This document shows, one piece after another, positions 43,701 through 51,552 of a stretch of DNA of 64,000 bases (positions within the stretch are counted from its first letter, which is position 1; every line of letters begins with the position of its first letter). The stretch spans positions 1 to 64,000 of the forward strand of contig JBOHTO010000020.1 in NCBI GenBank assembly GCA_050733695.1, written 5' to 3'. The notes below the pieces were generated by a model. That model did no database searches and was not told the DNA's origin. It saw only the letters and a list, made by a program, of their open reading frames with translations. Made by a program: the position numbers and the translations under genes. Source of the stretch: JBOHTO01 sp050733695 (GTDB lineage Bacteria; Gemmatimonadota; Gemmatimonadetes; Gemmatimonadales; Gemmatimonadaceae).

Positions 43701-44068
43701 AGGCGCTCGGCCATGAGCCGCGCGCCCTGACGGCCGAGCGCGCTCGCGGCCGCGACCTCGAGCGCACCCCGCAGAGAGCCGCTGCGGAGAGCGAGCTCAC
43801 GCTCGACCGCCATCGCGACAACGTTGCGCGATGCCCTGCGGCCGATGAGAACGTACGTCCAGCAGACAATCGCCAGGGCCGTAACGGCGATCGCGATCCA
43901 TACCACGATCGGGGCGGAAGGACGTGCAATCCAGCGCGCTCCGCCGAGCGACAGCGTCCCGACCGCCGCCATGACCGCCGCCGTGGCCAATGCCATGAAC
44001 ATGCCGGCAGCGGCCATTGCAACGCGCAGCGCCGAGCGCTCCCGGTCGACGAGCTGCAGCGCGGTCAC
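40718..44068 (-). CDS. DUF4175-family membrane protein with long coiled coil
   Basis: 1116 residues. The N-terminus has two to three membrane helices (about 15-85 and 140-165), then a periplasmic Ig-like region with HPLRTLRGTLLPPLSIVNPPPDVLRGE (in pieces), VYPRYLGRAQEALPLGERARL and ITDVPPALELDVV. From about 510 on it is a very long Glu/Ala/Arg/Gln-rich coiled coil with hundreds of residues. This fits the DUF4175/TIGR02302 family. The stop is close to the TPR gene and the start overlaps DUF4159 (ATGA). Such clusters lie in FCB and alphaproteobacterial genomes next to MoxR/VWA genes, but none is present here. Confidence 0.88.
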   Translation of the reverse strand: MTALQLVDRERSALRVAMAAAGMFMALATAAVMAAVGTLSLGGARWIARPSAPIVVWIAIAVTALAIVCWTYVLIGRRASRNVVAMAVERELALRSGSLRGALEVAAASALGRQGARLMAERLAADAGDRPLAPLLRRRILVRSAAAAFAAILAFGLLAAARAAEPGAWLALSHPLRTLRGTLLPPLSIVNPPPDVLRGERVGLRIAAPGRPHVTALVRSTGEEWRTLVLVVRADTAVADLGPVDADITIVATDGHTASDTALIRVTDRPFVGDVALRAVYPRYLGRAQEALPLGERARLPRGTVVAVTGRASTELESVRLVSRGDERATSDTILMRVDGRSFSGRIVASAAGSTRYAWEAEGTRSEITDVPPALELDVVADSMPRIEFLSPVADTIVASSDRVTLRIAASDDHGLLSVDLRSARRTRTGREQPAMVQRLAAVAPSEWRGDVVVDLSVRGLEAGDAVTLVGVAVDNSPWEQRTESRPLLLRIPTLAERRQLARDAADSALAHIAAAAEAQRGLERRTEEAARSRGDRAQQSGSDARRAGGAPTAGAPEAGSMSYEAAEQARGLVEEQRELAESVERAAEAAADLERQLREAGVLDTALAQRLREARLLLQEALTPELEAQLRELEDALQRLDGDDARDQLSNLAEQQRRLREKLERSVEMLRRAALEGMMETLSDEARELAAAERALADSLSRGAAESRSRASDSTTAAESRALSKRSAALTSDVGELAARLEREGAEAGAAKAREAEAEAGASTSALRDAEQEAASSGGENAADAAGKAADAMARAADALSQARAQQVEAWKSELTDELDRAIQELLQLGREQQELGERAGRGAEPGSLRSEQSAIQQGVQKTAERLDAESRKSSLLSGQAQGAVSEAQQQVADATEAAAEGRSGELGEQMRNAAEALNRAAAALVRDRERAARASSASGFSEMLERLRELARQQGGLNAQASGLMQLPLGQSAEASAAARELARQQRALARQLEELGDATGNGRARELAAEARRIAATLEQGIVDATTLARQQQLFRRLLDAGRTLEQDERDETGKRESEVATGTARFSPASEAASGAEGVRFREPTWDDLRGLSPEERRAVLEYFRRINAGSP

Positions 44069-44763
44069 GGGAGGGGGCGGCTCGTCACGGCGTAGGCGAA
44101 CAGGTTCACACCCATGCGCAGTGCGGCTTCGTGCTTCTCGGGCGGATCGTCATGCACGTCGGGGTCCTCCCACCCGTTGCCCAGGTCGGCCTGGTAGCTG
44201 TAGTAGATGGCCAGGCGGTCTCCGATGAATATCCCCAAGCCGCGCGCGGGCTTGCCGTCATGCTCATGGATCTTCGGGATCCCATCCGGGAAGTCATACA
44301 CGACGTGATAGATGGGGTGCGACAATGGAACATCGACGAGCTCGCGCTCCGGAAAAACGCGCTTCAGTTCCCGTCGGAAACTCTCATCCAGCCCGTAGTT
44401 GTCGTCGACGTGCAGGAAGCCGCCGCGCTCGAGGTATTCCCGGAGGTGAGCGATCTCTTCCTCGGACAACCGGATGTTGCCGTGCCCCGTGACGTGCAGG
44501 AACGGATAATCCCAGAGTCGCTCGTCCGTGAGGCGGACCCTTCCCTCGACAGGATCGACGTCGAGCGACGTCCGCTCGTCGATGGCCTCGAGCAGGTTCG
44601 GAATGCTGGACGGGTTTGCATACCAGTCGCCGCCGCCGTCGTACTGGAGACGAGCGATGCCCAGGCGCGGTGCGGTGGCCGAACGACTCACGGCGGCGGT
44701 GCCCGCGAGGAACGGAAACGCCAGGACGAGTGCGACCAGCAGGCGGTGCAGCGGGCGGTGCAT
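44065..44763 (-). CDS. DUF4159 secreted protein
   Basis: 232 residues with a signal peptide (LLVALVLAFPFLAGTAA). The mature part matches DUF4159: LGIARLQYDGGGDWYANPSS, LWDYPFLHVTGHGNIRLSEE, YLERGGFLHVDDNYGLDESF and GLGIFIGDRLAIYYSYQADLG. The fold resembles glutamine-amidotransferase-like/ThuA proteins; activity is unknown. It overlaps rsmI (TGATG) and DUF4175 (ATGA), so the cluster is tightly coupled. Confidence 0.92.
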   Translation of the reverse strand: MHRPLHRLLVALVLAFPFLAGTAAVSRSATAPRLGIARLQYDGGGDWYANPSSIPNLLEAIDERTSLDVDPVEGRVRLTDERLWDYPFLHVTGHGNIRLSEEEIAHLREYLERGGFLHVDDNYGLDESFRRELKRVFPERELVDVPLSHPIYHVVYDFPDGIPKIHEHDGKPARGLGIFIGDRLAIYYSYQADLGNGWEDPDVHDDPPEKHEAALRMGVNLFAYAVTSRPLP

Positions 44764-45587
44764 CAGACATCCTCGTGCGCGAGCCGGTACGCCACATTGC
44801 GCGCGGCTCCGTGGCGCTGCACGAGCAGCGTCACGATCTCGCGCGCAGCGCGACCCTCCGCGCGCAGGGCGCGCGCCTCTTCGCGAAGCATATCCTCCGC
44901 CGGCGATGATCGCTCGGCGGCTGCAAGGACTATCACGACTTCCCCCCGTGGCGGCGACCCTTCATAGTACGCCGCGAGCTCCCCTGCCGTTCCCCTCCGG
45001 AATTCCTCGAACTGCTTGGTCAGCTCACGAGCGACGACCGCGGGCCGGGATTCGCCACTCAGGGCGACGATCTCGGCGAGGGTCCGGGCCACCCGGGGCG
45101 GAGCCTCGTACAGAACAGCCGTGTGCGCGAGACCCGCTATCTCGGCGAGGGCTTCCCTGCGCTCGCGTCCACGACGCGCAAGAAAGCCGTAAAATGTGAA
45201 GCGCTCGCTGTCGATCCCCGACGCCGCGAGCGCGGCGAGCAGCGCGGAAGCCCCGGGGATCGGAACAGTGTCGACGCCTGCCTCGATCGCTGCCTGCACC
45301 AGGCGGGCGCCTGGATCCGAGAGGAGCGGCGTTCCTGCGTCGGATATGAGCGCAACGTCCTCACCGCCGAGGATGCGGCGAATGATTCCGGGCGCGGCGG
45401 CCGCTTCCCTGTGCTCATGATAGGAAGCCATCGGCGTGTCGATTTCGTAGCGGGCAAGCAGAGCGCGCGAGTGGCGCGTGTCCTCCGCAAGCACGAGCGC
45501 AACCGAGCGAAGAACCTCCACAGCGCGGAATGAAAAATCCCCCATGTTTCCGATGGGGGTCGAGACGACGAAGAGACGGCCCTCCAC
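44763..45587 (-). CDS. rsmI: 16S rRNA (cytidine1402-2'-O)-methyltransferase
   Basis: A 274-residue SAM-dependent tetrapyrrole-methylase-fold enzyme that 2'-O-methylates C1402 in the decoding region. VVSTPIGNMGDFSFRAVEVL, LAEDTRHSRALLARYEI, ALISDAGTPLLSDPGARLV, VPIPGASALLAALAASGI and FYGFLARRGRERREAL are all diagnostic. It begins 24 bases after the preceding gene and is the first of the chain rsmI-DUF4159-DUF4175-TPR. Confidence 0.97.
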   Translation of the reverse strand: MEGRLFVVSTPIGNMGDFSFRAVEVLRSVALVLAEDTRHSRALLARYEIDTPMASYHEHREAAAAPGIIRRILGGEDVALISDAGTPLLSDPGARLVQAAIEAGVDTVPIPGASALLAALAASGIDSERFTFYGFLARRGRERREALAEIAGLAHTAVLYEAPPRVARTLAEIVALSGESRPAVVARELTKQFEEFRRGTAGELAAYYEGSPPRGEVVIVLAAAERSSPAEDMLREEARALRAEGRAAREIVTLLVQRHGAARNVAYRLAHEDV

Positions 45588-45611
45588 TGTTGTTACCAGC
45601 GTTGCCTGGCG

Positions 45612-46592
45612 TTACCAGTCCACTTCGAACGGGAGTCGTTCGAAGAGGCCCACCGACTGGAACAGATGGCGTCGCTCGAAGGCGAGCTCGCGCAGGAGCT
45701 GTTCTGGCGTCACCGATTCCTGGTCTGCCGCCGTCCAGAGTATCTCGGTGATCCAGGCTGCGACGGCGTCGGTGAGAGTCTCCGCATCGGCCACGGGATC
45801 GGGCCGCTCGCGGTCCGAGATTGCGAGCGCTTCGAGCGCCGGATGTCTGTCCAGCAGCGACTGCCTCGCGTGCTCCGCGATGTCCGGCGCGCTCTCGCGT
45901 CCATTTTCCACGAGGCGTTTCACCATGGCTGCCGTCAGCTCGCGGTAGGCCTGTATCAGAGCGTGCGGCGCCTGCACGGGCAGCGCCGGCGGAACGGGCC
46001 AGCGTCTGACGTCGGGCCAGCCGTTGCCGGCGGCGTCGTCGAAGAGCACCTGAACCCGGCTCACCAGCGTGGCGCTCGAGCCGTCGCTGAGGAACGCGCG
46101 CTTCACCGTCCCGTCGCGGAAGATGAGATAGTTGACCGCACCGCAGACGTTGATCTCGACGAGGCCGTCGAACGTGGTCGACATGAGATAAGGAAAGAGC
46201 GCAGCCGGGTCCGCCGCGTCGAGCCCCTCCGGCCAGGGCTCCACCGGACTGGAGAGCGACGAGAACATGCAGGCGAGCTGCTCGTCATCAGCCTCGTGGA
46301 AACATATCTCTCCCAGTTCGGATCCGGTGGGAATCCGATCCAGCGCTTCCTGGATCGGAATCGGTCTCGTGCCGGCGCTGTCCTGAACCGTCGCGTTGAC
46401 GACCTCGCCTTCCTGCAGAAAGAGAATCACGAGCTCGTCCGGCAGCCACACCGCAACGTAGCCGAACACGCGCGCAGCACGATCCCGCTTTGCGTCGCCC
46501 AGCAGATTGCCGACGTGGACGTAGGCGAGTCGGGTACGCGGAAGGAGGACGCGCGCGTGGGGGAAGCGCACCCTCATGTGAGTTTCGGGCAT
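45612..46592 (-). CDS. Conserved-looking protein of unknown function
   Basis: 326 residues from the ATG at 46592 (a second ATG at 46577 is possible). I do not recognise the family. The first half has beta-rich segments (RVLLPRTRLAYVHVGNLLGD, GYVAVWLPDELVILFLQEGE, VNATVQDSAGTRPIPI) that loosely recall the N-terminal DUF4388/PatA-type regions that report small-molecule or protein input; the second half is helical with VTPEQLLRELAFERRHLFQS. It is cytosolic, with no signal peptide. It is preceded by the trxA terminator, which suggests its own promoter, though none is clear. Confidence 0.7.
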   Translation of the reverse strand: MPETHMRVRFPHARVLLPRTRLAYVHVGNLLGDAKRDRAARVFGYVAVWLPDELVILFLQEGEVVNATVQDSAGTRPIPIQEALDRIPTGSELGEICFHEADDEQLACMFSSLSSPVEPWPEGLDAADPAALFPYLMSTTFDGLVEINVCGAVNYLIFRDGTVKRAFLSDGSSATLVSRVQVLFDDAAGNGWPDVRRWPVPPALPVQAPHALIQAYRELTAAMVKRLVENGRESAPDIAEHARQSLLDRHPALEALAISDRERPDPVADAETLTDAVAAWITEILWTAADQESVTPEQLLRELAFERRHLFQSVGLFERLPFEVDW

Positions 46593-46616
46593 TGCGTTGG
46601 GCGGGGATGAAAACAG

Positions 46617-46652
46617 ATTGCCTGGAAACCGGTGCTCCGGCTTCCAGGCAAT
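46617..46652 (-). terminator. Intrinsic terminator after trxA
   Basis: ATTGCCTGGAA (46617-46627) is complementary to TTCCAGGCAAT (46642-46652), with CCGG/CCGG extending the stem inward. Read on the minus strand the hairpin is followed by CTGTTTTC. Good stem, moderate T-run. Confidence 0.7.
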
Positions 46653-46680
46653 ATTGCGGCCCGCCTCGGCGCGCCGCAAT
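46653..46680 (-). terminator. Second hairpin in the trxA 3' region
   Basis: ATTGCGGC (46653-46660) pairs with GCCGCAAT (46673-46680) around a GC-rich loop. It abuts the terminator at 46617-46652, so trxA mRNA would end in two consecutive hairpins. Confidence 0.45.
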
Positions 46681-46709
46681 GTGGTTCGCGAGGTGGTGAA
46701 CCAGTTCCG

Positions 46710-47036
46710 TTACGCCGCGTGCTGCCTGAACTTGGATTCGATCGATGCTCTGGACTGGGCGCCGACGATCTGATCGATGACCTTGCCGCCCTTGAAGAAG
46801 AGCAACATCGGGATCGAGCGTACGTTGAACTTCGTGGCTGTCCTGATGTTCGCGTCCACATCCAGCTTGGCGACCTTCACCTTGCCGTTGTATTCCGAGG
46901 CGAGCTGATCGACGATTGGCGCGATCATGCGGCACGGGCCACACCACGCCGCCCAGAAGTCCACGACGGCGACACCGTCGTGCTTCTCGATCTCGCTCTC
47001 GAAATTGGTATCATCCACCGCAACTGCATTCGACAT
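46710..47036 (-). CDS. trxA: Thioredoxin
   Basis: Small dithiol redox protein that reduces disulfides of cytosolic enzymes with electrons from thioredoxin reductase. 108 residues. The active site is WAAWCGPCRMIAP (WCGPC), with YNGKVKVAKLDVDAN and the cis-Pro motif RSIPMLLFFKGGK. A strong Shine-Dalgarno GGAGGA precedes the ATG. The gene diverges from mce with 81 bases between the starts and is followed by two hairpins, so it is probably monocistronic. Confidence 0.97.
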   Translation of the reverse strand: MSNAVAVDDTNFESEIEKHDGVAVVDFWAAWCGPCRMIAPIVDQLASEYNGKVKVAKLDVDANIRTATKFNVRSIPMLLFFKGGKVIDQIVGAQSRASIESKFRQHAA

Positions 47037-47117
47037 TGCATTCCTCCGAGGCGGATTCGCAGCGGCCCGCCATCACCGATTAAGTTGATCACTCCGCTAC
47101 CCCGGAGCGCGATTCCC

Positions 47118-47525
47118 ATGCCAGAAACAGTCCGCGGCACCCGCATCGCACACGTTGGAATCGCGGTGCGTGGCGTCGAGGAGATGCTGCCCTTCTATCG
47201 TGACGTGCTTGGCCTCCCCGAGATTCCGATCGATGACGCCGATGGTTCGCGAATCGCAGGCGTCGCGGCCGGCGACTCGCTCATCGAGCTGCTCGACGGC
47301 GCGGAGCCCGATTCCCCCGTCGCCCGTTTCATGCAGCGACGAGGACCGGGGATCCATCATATCTGCTTCGCGGTCGACGATCTGGAGGCTGTGCTGGAGC
47401 GCTGTCGCGATCACGGCATCCGATTGATCGACGAAACGCCGCGCATCGGCGCCGAGGGCAAACGAATAGCGTTCCTGCACCCGGCGACCACCGGCGGCGT
47501 TCTCGTCGAGCTGTCCGAACATTGA
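47118..47525 (+). CDS. mce: Methylmalonyl-CoA epimerase (VOC/glyoxalase fold)
   Basis: 135 residues from the ATG at 47118. Two beta-alpha-beta-beta-beta units with metal ligands as expected: AHVGIAV (His about 12), GPGIHHICFAVDDL and VLVELSEH. Length and motifs fit the epimerase that interconverts (R)- and (S)-methylmalonyl-CoA between propionyl-CoA carboxylase and methylmalonyl-CoA mutase. It is consistent with the branched-chain amino-acid catabolism genes at the left of the window. The related lactoylglutathione lyase is the alternative. Confidence 0.9.
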   Translation: MPETVRGTRIAHVGIAVRGVEEMLPFYRDVLGLPEIPIDDADGSRIAGVAAGDSLIELLDGAEPDSPVARFMQRRGPGIHHICFAVDDLEAVLERCRDHGIRLIDETPRIGAEGKRIAFLHPATTGGVLVELSEH

Positions 47526-47568
47526 TCCGTGACGAGCTCAGAAAGTTCCGCCGGTCGTCGATCGGTGG

Positions 47569-48036
47569 CTAGCCGACAGGGGGCTCCTTGCACAACGCTT
47601 CGACCGGCTCGAGGTCCGCGTTCTCGACGTACCAGCGGTCCGACGGCCCCGGCACGGCATAGAAGTTCGTTGCGACGCGGTACGGCCCCTTTGTCAATTC
47701 CACCTGCAGCACCCGTGACCCCGCCTGCCCGGGAGCTTCGGTCACGATGCGGTATGACTCGTGATCGAAGAAGCACATCATTATCAGCTCCCGCTTCTCG
47801 AGCTGCGACCGCTCGAACTCGTCGCGAGCCGGCCCGTCGCGCGTTCCCCATATGACGGACATCGCCTGGAGGTCCTGCGCGCGCACGGCTGCGAGAAATC
47901 TCTCGACCGCCGCGCGCGGCGTTGGCGCACCGGTCATGGGATCGCTGGTGCGCTGCGGCGGGCAGCCTGCCAGGACCAACAGCAGGAGCGGGACGGTCAA
48001 CCAGCGCGCCTTGGGCGCAGGGGCCAAACTGTTCAC
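47569..48036 (-). CDS. Lipoprotein of unknown function
   Basis: 155 residues from a GTG at 48036. The signal ARWLTVPLLLLVLAGCPPQ has the lipobox VLAGC, so it should be anchored to a membrane. The mature part (PTPRAAVERFLAAVRAQDLQ, SVIWGTRDGPARDEF, FYAVPGPSDRWYVEN) resembles the NTF2-like/DUF4878 fold common in small lipoproteins. It is convergent with mce, 43 bases apart, and divergent from pdxJ with an AT-rich stretch (GATAATATATG, 48075-48085) between them. Confidence 0.75.
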   Translation of the reverse strand: MNSLAPAPKARWLTVPLLLLVLAGCPPQRTSDPMTGAPTPRAAVERFLAAVRAQDLQAMSVIWGTRDGPARDEFERSQLEKRELIMMCFFDHESYRIVTEAPGQAGSRVLQVELTKGPYRVATNFYAVPGPSDRWYVENADLEPVEALCKEPPVG

Positions 48037-48112
48037 TCGGGTCTCCGCGCTCGGGTGTGTGCGAACCTGACGGGGATAATATATGCCGGCACCAGGTGAT
48101 GCGGGGCCGCGA

Positions 48113-48922
48113 ATGACCGCGGCCGGCGACTCGGGCTCGTCCCGGCACCAGCGACTATATGTCAACATCGACCACGTGGCCACGCTGCGCGAGGCGCGAC
48201 GTACGGACGAGCCTGATCCCGTGGCCGCCGCTGCCGCATGCGAGCGCGCGGGGGCCGATGGTATCACGGCACATCTGCGAGAGGACCGCCGTCACATTCA
48301 GGATGCCGACATCGAGGCGCTGCGCGTGTCGATCACCACGGTGCTGAACCTCGAGATCGCGTGCACGCCCGGAATGCTCCGCATCGCCACTTCCATCGCT
48401 CCGTACCAGGTCACGTTCGTCCCCGAACGCAGGGAGGAGATCACCACCGAGGGAGGCCTGGCGCTCGGCGGCGATGACCGCCGGCTGGCGGAAGGGATCG
48501 CGCAACTCCGGACGGCGGGGATCCGCGCCAGTCTCTTCATCGATCCGCACCCGGGATCGGTTCATCGGGCGCGCGACCTCGGTGCCAGCGCCATCGAGCT
48601 GCACACCGGTGGATACGCGAACGCCCGCGACCGCAACGGGCCACTCGGCGCAATCACGGCCGCAGCCGAGCTCGGCGTACGGCTCGGCCTGGCCGTTCAT
48701 GCCGGCCACGGTCTGACGGTTCGGAACGTGGCTGCTGTTGCCGCCACTCCCGGGATCGAGGAGCTGAACATCGGCCACTCGATCGTGAGTCGAGCCATCT
48801 TCGTTGGGCTCGAGGAGAGCGTGCGCGAGATGCGTGCAGCGATGAACGCGGCGCGGGCGACGTTGACCGCCAATGCCGCGCGACCTACCTTGATTCCGCC
48901 GCAACCCATGGAGCGGGAATGA
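48113..48922 (+). CDS. pdxJ: Pyridoxine 5'-phosphate synthase
   Basis: Condenses 3-amino-2-oxopropyl phosphate with 1-deoxyxylulose 5-phosphate to pyridoxine 5'-phosphate in the DXP-dependent vitamin B6 pathway. 269 residues from the ATG at 48113 (an ATG at 48083 is possible). LYVNIDHVATLREARRTDEP, GITAHLREDRRHI, TFVPERREEITTEGGL, AIELHTGGYANA and NIGHSIVSRAIFVGLEESV cover the whole TIM barrel. PLP made here serves several window enzymes (GlyA, SelA, aminotransferase). The stop overlaps the next gene (ATGA). Confidence 0.97.
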   Translation: MTAAGDSGSSRHQRLYVNIDHVATLREARRTDEPDPVAAAAACERAGADGITAHLREDRRHIQDADIEALRVSITTVLNLEIACTPGMLRIATSIAPYQVTFVPERREEITTEGGLALGGDDRRLAEGIAQLRTAGIRASLFIDPHPGSVHRARDLGASAIELHTGGYANARDRNGPLGAITAAAELGVRLGLAVHAGHGLTVRNVAAVAATPGIEELNIGHSIVSRAIFVGLEESVREMRAAMNAARATLTANAARPTLIPPQPMERE

Positions 48923-50448
48923 GTTCGTCCGTCGGGCTGCTCGAGTTCTTTGCCCTCGAGGCCAGCGATTACATCGAGCGGCTGGATCGTGCACTGTCAG
49001 GCACCGCGGGATCTCCGGATTCCGACGAGTTCGCTCGATCCGCGCGACTGCTCCGCGGAAGTGCGACGATGGCGCGCCAGATGCCGATCGCGGAGATCGC
49101 GGGCGCGCTGGAGCGTGTGGGTCGTTCACTGCGCGAGGGACGAGCGCGCTGGGATCCTGCGCTCGGCGGCGCACTCATCGCCGCCGTGGATGATCTCAGG
49201 ATCCTTGTTCGGGCCATCCGCGCATGGGGACCGGAAGAGGACCGACGTGCGGGCGCGCGCATCGCGGAACTCGAGCGCCTCGTACCCAGCGCGACGAGAC
49301 CACCGACGCCGACGCCATCCGGAGGCGCCGGAACACTCTTCCTTTCGGGCGCGGCCTCGGAGATCGCGACTGCACTCGAGGCATTCGTCGCCCGGCCCAC
49401 GGCCCGCGCCGCCCTCGACGCCGCGCTGCAGCACGTACGCGCGCTGCGCGGCGTCGCGGCCATCAGAGATCTGCCACCGCTGCCCGATGTTGTCGATGCT
49501 CTGGAGCGAGCTGCCAAGCCGCTCGAGCTCGGCAATGAGCGGGCGAGCGCCGAAATCGTCGCACTCTTCGCTTCAGCCGCGCGCCTGCTGCGCCAGACGG
49601 CGGCGGACCTGCGTTCGGGCGCGCACCCTCGCAGCGCAGGACCGGAACTCGACGAGTTCCGGGTGGCGGCCGCCCGGATCGGAGGCAGACCGTCCGAGGG
49701 CGATCACATCGTACCGATCGCCGATCTCTTTTTCGATGATGGAGCGGCCGGACTCGTGGAAGCCACCGCGAGCCCGCCGACGACTCCGGCGCAGCGCTTT
49801 CGGCTCGAAGTCGTGAGCCAGGCCGAACACCTGCGACGAGTCATCGCCGACGCGCGCGCGGCCGAAGGCACGCCGGGCCGCGATCGTGCCGAACGCGAGC
49901 TCCGCGACGCGCTTCGGGCGCTTCGCCGCGCCGCAGAGAGCTTTGGCGAGAGCGATGTCGCCGGGTTTCTTCGCACATCCGGCGAGGCAGCCGCATCGCT
50001 GGACGCGAACGCCCTGCAGCAGCTCGACGGGATCGCCGCACTGCTCGCCGACCCGCGCACGGAACCGCGCGAGCTCCGTCGCCGCCTGGGCGACCTCGCT
50101 ACGGCGAGCCCGGGCCAACGCGATCGCGCGCCGGTTCACGCCGGAAGGGTCGGCGCGCCGGGCGCACAGCACCCGCGGCGTGCGCCAACGCCCACCGGCA
50201 GCGCTCTGCACTCGATGCTTCAGAGCGGCATCGCCGGCCTGGGGCAGCTCTCGACACGGCCGCTGAGTCAGCCGGTCCCGCTCATCGATCCGACCCTCGT
50301 GCCTATCGACAAGCTTCTCTATCGCGGGCGCGCCGCGCTCGACCGGGCGCTCGAGCTGCGCGCGGAAATGCGTGCGAACGCGGGTGCGCCGCGGCAGGAC
50401 TCCCTGGACGAGCTCTACGATCTGCTCGAACTCGCCGCGGTGGATTGA
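48919..50448 (+). CDS. HPt-like helical protein lacking the phospho-histidine
   Basis: 509 residues, almost entirely helical and Ala/Arg/Leu-rich. The N-terminus has the layout of a CheA-type HPt domain (EFFALEASDYIERLDRALSG, then FARSARLLRGSATMARQMPI), but the usual HTLKGS is RLLRGS, with Arg43 in place of the phosphorylated His. At least two more HPt-like units follow (about 135-220, 290-390). No kinase, ATPase or receiver domain is present, so it is not a CheA. It may be a non-phosphorylated scaffold or decoy in signalling. It starts on the pdxJ stop. Confidence 0.72.
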   Translation: MSSSVGLLEFFALEASDYIERLDRALSGTAGSPDSDEFARSARLLRGSATMARQMPIAEIAGALERVGRSLREGRARWDPALGGALIAAVDDLRILVRAIRAWGPEEDRRAGARIAELERLVPSATRPPTPTPSGGAGTLFLSGAASEIATALEAFVARPTARAALDAALQHVRALRGVAAIRDLPPLPDVVDALERAAKPLELGNERASAEIVALFASAARLLRQTAADLRSGAHPRSAGPELDEFRVAAARIGGRPSEGDHIVPIADLFFDDGAAGLVEATASPPTTPAQRFRLEVVSQAEHLRRVIADARAAEGTPGRDRAERELRDALRALRRAAESFGESDVAGFLRTSGEAAASLDANALQQLDGIAALLADPRTEPRELRRRLGDLATASPGQRDRAPVHAGRVGAPGAQHPRRAPTPTGSALHSMLQSGIAGLGQLSTRPLSQPVPLIDPTLVPIDKLLYRGRAALDRALELRAEMRANAGAPRQDSLDELYDLLELAAVD

Positions 50449-50532
50449 CGGCGTGACGGCCAACCGCCGCCACGATCGGGCGGCCCGCTGCACCACGTCC
50501 GCGAGTGCGTGCCCGTTCGCGATTGACCGACG

Positions 50533-51552
50533 ATGAGGTTCGGCTGGCGCGGCGCGCTCGGACTCGCCTTGAGCGTCGCGCTCCTGATCTGGGCGCTCCG
50601 TGGCGTCGACCCGGGTGACGTGTGGCGCGAGCTGGGCGCTGCAAACCCTGCCCTGCTTCTCGCTTCCGCCTGCGTGGCGACGATCACCTTTCCGGTCAGG
50701 GCGATGCGCTGGCGAAGCATCCTCGAGCCCGTCGCACCGGCCATCGCATTCGGCCCACTCTGGCGCGCGACGGCAATCGGGATGATGGTGAACAATGTCG
50801 TTCCCGCGCGCGCGGGTGAACTTGCACGAGCGTTCGCTCTCACGCGCGAGGTACCGCGCGTGAGCTTCTCCGCCTCGTTCGCGTCACTCGCCGTCGATCG
50901 CCTGTTCGATGCGCTCGTTCTGCTTCTGCTCCTCCTCGTCGCGATGCTCGATCCGGCCTTCGCCGATCGCACGTCCATTGGCGATGATGTTGCCGGCTGG
51001 GTGGGCTGGGCAATGCTGATCGCTGCCCTGTTTCTCGCCGTGCTCTACTGCATCGTGCTCTTCCCGGCGTGGATCGTGTCGCTGTACGAGGCATTCGCGC
51101 GGCGCGTAGCCCCCCGCTTCGAGGAGCGCGGGCGCGCACTCATTCTTTCCTTCGCCACGGGGCTTGGAGTGCTGCGGAGCCCGCGCCGCTTTGCCGTTGT
51201 GCTGGGGTGGGCGCTCGCGCACTGGCTGCTCAACGCACTCGCGTTCTGGATCGGCTTCCGTGCGGTTGGAATCGGTGCGCCCTTCACGGCCGCGCTCTTT
51301 CTCCAGGGCATCATAGCGATAGGAGTCGCGCTGCCGTCATCACCGGGCTTCTTCGGCGTCTTCGAAGCGTTTGCGAAGACCGGCCTGGCCGTGTACGGCG
51401 TGGGCGCTACCGAGGCGGTGTCGTGGGCCATCGGCTTTCATCTCCTCTCCTTCGTGCCGATCACCGTGATCGGTGCGTACTACTTCACGCGGCTCGGACT
51501 GCATTTCCGCGAGCTGCGCGAAGCGGAAGAGGGAGCTGGAGAAAGGCGTTGA
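50533..51552 (+). CDS. Lysylphosphatidylglycerol-synthase-TM/UPF0104-type membrane protein
   Basis: 339 residues with eight or so helices. FPVRAMRWRSILEPV, GMMVNNVVPARAGELARAF and ASLAVDRLFDALVLLLLLLV (in pieces), then a late helix with ALPSSPGFFGVFEAF, match the AglD/UPF0104 family related to the flippase part of MprF. Members are thought to move or modify isoprenoid or phospholipid-linked substrates. The soluble aminoacyl-transferase domain of MprF is absent. The stop overlaps the ispE start (TTGA); ispE belongs to isoprenoid synthesis, which may be a functional link. Confidence 0.87.
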   Translation: MRFGWRGALGLALSVALLIWALRGVDPGDVWRELGAANPALLLASACVATITFPVRAMRWRSILEPVAPAIAFGPLWRATAIGMMVNNVVPARAGELARAFALTREVPRVSFSASFASLAVDRLFDALVLLLLLLVAMLDPAFADRTSIGDDVAGWVGWAMLIAALFLAVLYCIVLFPAWIVSLYEAFARRVAPRFEERGRALILSFATGLGVLRSPRRFAVVLGWALAHWLLNALAFWIGFRAVGIGAPFTAALFLQGIIAIGVALPSSPGFFGVFEAFAKTGLAVYGVGATEAVSWAIGFHLLSFVPITVIGAYYFTRLGLHFRELREAEEGAGERR

